From NCBI GenBank assembly GCA_900548625.1, contig URLO01000064.1:1-8837 (forward strand): a DNA stretch of 8,837 nt, written 5' to 3'. Position numbers and translations under genes: made by a program. Under the pieces are notes generated by a model. The model was given only the letters and a program-made list of their open reading frames with translations, had not been told where the DNA came from and ran no database searches. Source of the stretch: an uncultured Eubacteriales bacterium. Its GTDB lineage: Bacteria; Bacillota; Clostridia; Oscillospirales; Oscillospiraceae. Positions 7,595 through 8,837 of the stretch are shown here, one piece after another (the first letter of the stretch is position 1; each line of letters starts with the position of its first letter).

Positions 7595-7633
7595 GGAGGC
7601 CCGCCGCGGACGGCGTCTGCCTCCCAAAAGGAG
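7595..7633 (+). promoter_or_regulatory. leader with two alternative hairpins next to the ribosome binding site
   Basis: GGAGGC (7595-7600) pairs with GCCTCC (7619-7624), and inside it CGCCG (7602-7606) pairs with CGGCG (7611-7615) around CGGA. CTCC (7621-7624) can instead pair with GGAG (7630-7633), the Shine-Dalgarno sequence of the DUF3810 gene, with a CAAAA loop. The two pairings exclude each other. Because the upstream hairpin is clearly the more stable, the ribosome site is expected to be mostly open. Confidence 0.35.
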
Positions 7634-7642
7634 CCTTGTATT

Positions 7643-8713
7643 TTGAAGACCCTCGGACGGCTGATCCTATCGGCCATTTTTCTGGTTCTGACCGGCGTGA
7701 TGGCGGCGGTCGCGCACAGCGCGCCGGAGCTCGTGTTTGCATTTTACCCCGATTTTTCGCGCAAGATCCTCTCGGCGCTGGCGTCGGTGACGGCGGCCGT
7801 GCCGTTCTGCGTGTGGGAGATCCTCCTGCTGCTGGCGGTGCTGTGGCTCGTTTACACGCTGGTGAACGTCTTTCGCCGCCACGGGCGCGGCTTTTGCGCG
7901 TGGCTGTCCGGCGTTGTTCTGGCACTGAGCGTGTTTGCCTTTGCCTTTGTCGGCGTCTGGGGCCTCAACCACTTCGGCCCGACTGTGGCGCAGGCGCTTT
8001 CGCTTCCGGTGCGGGAGTATTCGGCCGCCGAGCTGGCCGAGGCCACGCGCTACTACGCCGCCGAGGCCACGCGCCTTGCCTCTGCCGTCCAGCGCGATGC
8101 GGCAGACGTCGGGCAGTTTCCGGATTTTGAGACGCTTGCCGCGCAGGCCGGCGCGGGCTATGCGCCGCTGGCACAGAGGTACGCGCTTTTCACCGGCTCG
8201 ACCGCGCGCGTGAAGAAGCTCGCCTCCTGGCGGCTGTTCAGCCGCTTCGGCATCACCGGGATTTTCGTCTGCGTGACGGGCGAGTCCTGCGTCAATCCGG
8301 ACACCTACGCCGCGTGGCTGCCGTTTACGATGTGCCACGAGATCGCCCACCGCCAGACCGTCGCCGCCGAGGACGGCGCAAATTTCTGCGCGTACCTCGC
8401 CTGCATGGAAAATCCGAGCGCCGAATTTCAGTATTCCGGCGCGATGGCGGCGTATATCTATTGCAGCAACGCGCTCATGAAGGTCGACCGCACGGCGGCA
8501 AGCGAGATCTGGAACAGCGTCGCCCCCGGCATCCGCGCCGACGCGCAGGCCGCGAACGCGCACTACGCTCAGTACGAGGGCGCCGTGCAGGACGCGGCGC
8601 AGAAGGTCAACGACGTCTATCTCAAGGCATTTTCCGAGACCTCCGGCGTCCAGAGCTACGGCGAGGTCGCCGATCTGCTGATCGCGTGGTATCAGCAGCA
8701 GAAAACCGCATAA
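7643..8713 (+). CDS. DUF3810 family membrane protein with zinc-protease motif
   Basis: The 356-aa product has three hydrophobic helices near the N-terminus (about residues 7-24, 54-76 and 85-108), followed by the family-typical WGLNHFGP (106-113) and a large extracytoplasmic or peripheral domain. That domain carries MCHEIAHR (230-237, HExxH at 232-236) and AEDGANFCAYLA (242-253), in which E243 is the likely third zinc ligand. This makes it a putative gluzincin-type metallopeptidase of DUF3810, whose substrate is unknown. The start is taken as TTG 7643 because AAGGAG (7628-7633) lies 9 nt upstream and the protein then begins with a short K/R-containing segment before the first helix. An in-frame ATG at 7535 lies upstream of the predicted promoter -10 and would add a non-membrane stretch. 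It is a single-gene unit, divergent from glyQS and closed by a terminator 9 bp after its stop codon. Confidence 0.85.
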   Translation: MKTLGRLILSAIFLVLTGVMAAVAHSAPELVFAFYPDFSRKILSALASVTAAVPFCVWEILLLLAVLWLVYTLVNVFRRHGRGFCAWLSGVVLALSVFAFAFVGVWGLNHFGPTVAQALSLPVREYSAAELAEATRYYAAEATRLASAVQRDAADVGQFPDFETLAAQAGAGYAPLAQRYALFTGSTARVKKLASWRLFSRFGITGIFVCVTGESCVNPDTYAAWLPFTMCHEIAHRQTVAAEDGANFCAYLACMENPSAEFQYSGAMAAYIYCSNALMKVDRTAASEIWNSVAPGIRADAQAANAHYAQYEGAVQDAAQKVNDVYLKAFSETSGVQSYGEVADLLIAWYQQQKTA

Positions 8714-8722
8714 CATGCGCAA

Positions 8723-8761
8723 TGTCCCGGCCGAACGCGCGTTCGGCCGGGACAGATTTTT
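8723..8761 (+). terminator. intrinsic terminator of the DUF3810 gene
   Basis: GTCCCGGCCGAACGC (8724-8738) is followed at once by its exact reverse complement (8739-8753), and a further T-A pair closes the base. A short linker leads into five T's (8757-8761). The central bases of the palindrome must form the loop. It starts 9 bp after the stop codon. Confidence 0.9.
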
Positions 8762-8837
8762 AGGGTGTATCTGAAAACTGAAAATGTGACCGGCAGCGAG
8801 GAATTTTCGCGCTGTGCAAGACATTTTTTCGCAGGAA
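8762..8837. repeat. possible end of a second repetitive or mobile element (partial)
   Basis: The last 76 bases begin AGGGTGTATCTGAAAAC directly after the terminator T-run and contain TTTTCGC twice (near 8802 and 8828). No start site, ribosome binding site or plausible gene is visible. From memory, repeats ending in GGGTGTATCTGAAAA occur in gut Clostridia, but I cannot verify that here, and the other end is outside the window. This is a weak call. Confidence 0.3.

Noticed and set aside
7535..7642. ATG at 7535 as start of the DUF3810 protein
   Set aside because: It lies upstream of the extended -10 at 7570-7575 and has no ribosome site, while TTG 7643 has AAGGAG at good spacing.
7667..8824. 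385-codon open frame on the minus strand
   Set aside because: Antisense to the DUF3810 gene and running through its terminator; low-complexity R/G/A/H sequence.

Overview
The window looks like chromosomal DNA of a fairly GC-rich, low-AT-skew Firmicute of the class Clostridia, probably a gut Oscillospiraceae/Ruminococcaceae-type bacterium. The reasons are strong GGAGG-type ribosome binding sites, TTGACA/TATAAT-type promoters, intrinsic terminators, a homodimeric glycyl-tRNA synthetase with a CxxC/CxxC zinc site, a cysteine-desulfidase-like protein and a DUF3810 protein. No gene here fixes the genus, so this is inference.

Layout. Positions 1-99 are an AT-rich edge (about 29% GC by count) holding one hairpin and a leftward promoter candidate. 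Positions 100-4131 hold a leftward three-gene cluster: a MATE-family exporter, an M20 metallopeptidase of the PepT/CPG2 type and an M20D amidohydrolase, in that transcription order. It probably runs from one promoter at 4194-4223. Divergent from it, at 4361-5641, is a cysteine desulfidase/serine dehydratase-like gene (CyuA/YhaM family) with its own promoter. Positions 5642-6041 are a 400-bp non-coding stretch between convergent genes, dominated by a 352-bp element. The element has inverted terminal repeats, each built around a 26-nt terminator-like hairpin, and several further hairpins between them; the last three lie back to back. Next comes glycyl-tRNA synthetase (6042-7457, leftward). Divergent from that is a membrane-anchored DUF3810 protein with an HEIAH zinc motif (7643-8713), read from a TTG start and ending in a strong intrinsic terminator. 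The last 76 bases, after that terminator, do not belong to a recognisable gene and look like the start of another repetitive element.

Functionally, the two hydrolases and the exporter may handle acylated or peptide-like amino compounds, and the neighbouring desulfidase would convert cysteine to pyruvate, ammonia and sulfide. A link between them is suggested only by adjacency. I see no defence system, CRISPR array, phage gene or transposase. The least explained part of the window is the structured element at 5680-6031.
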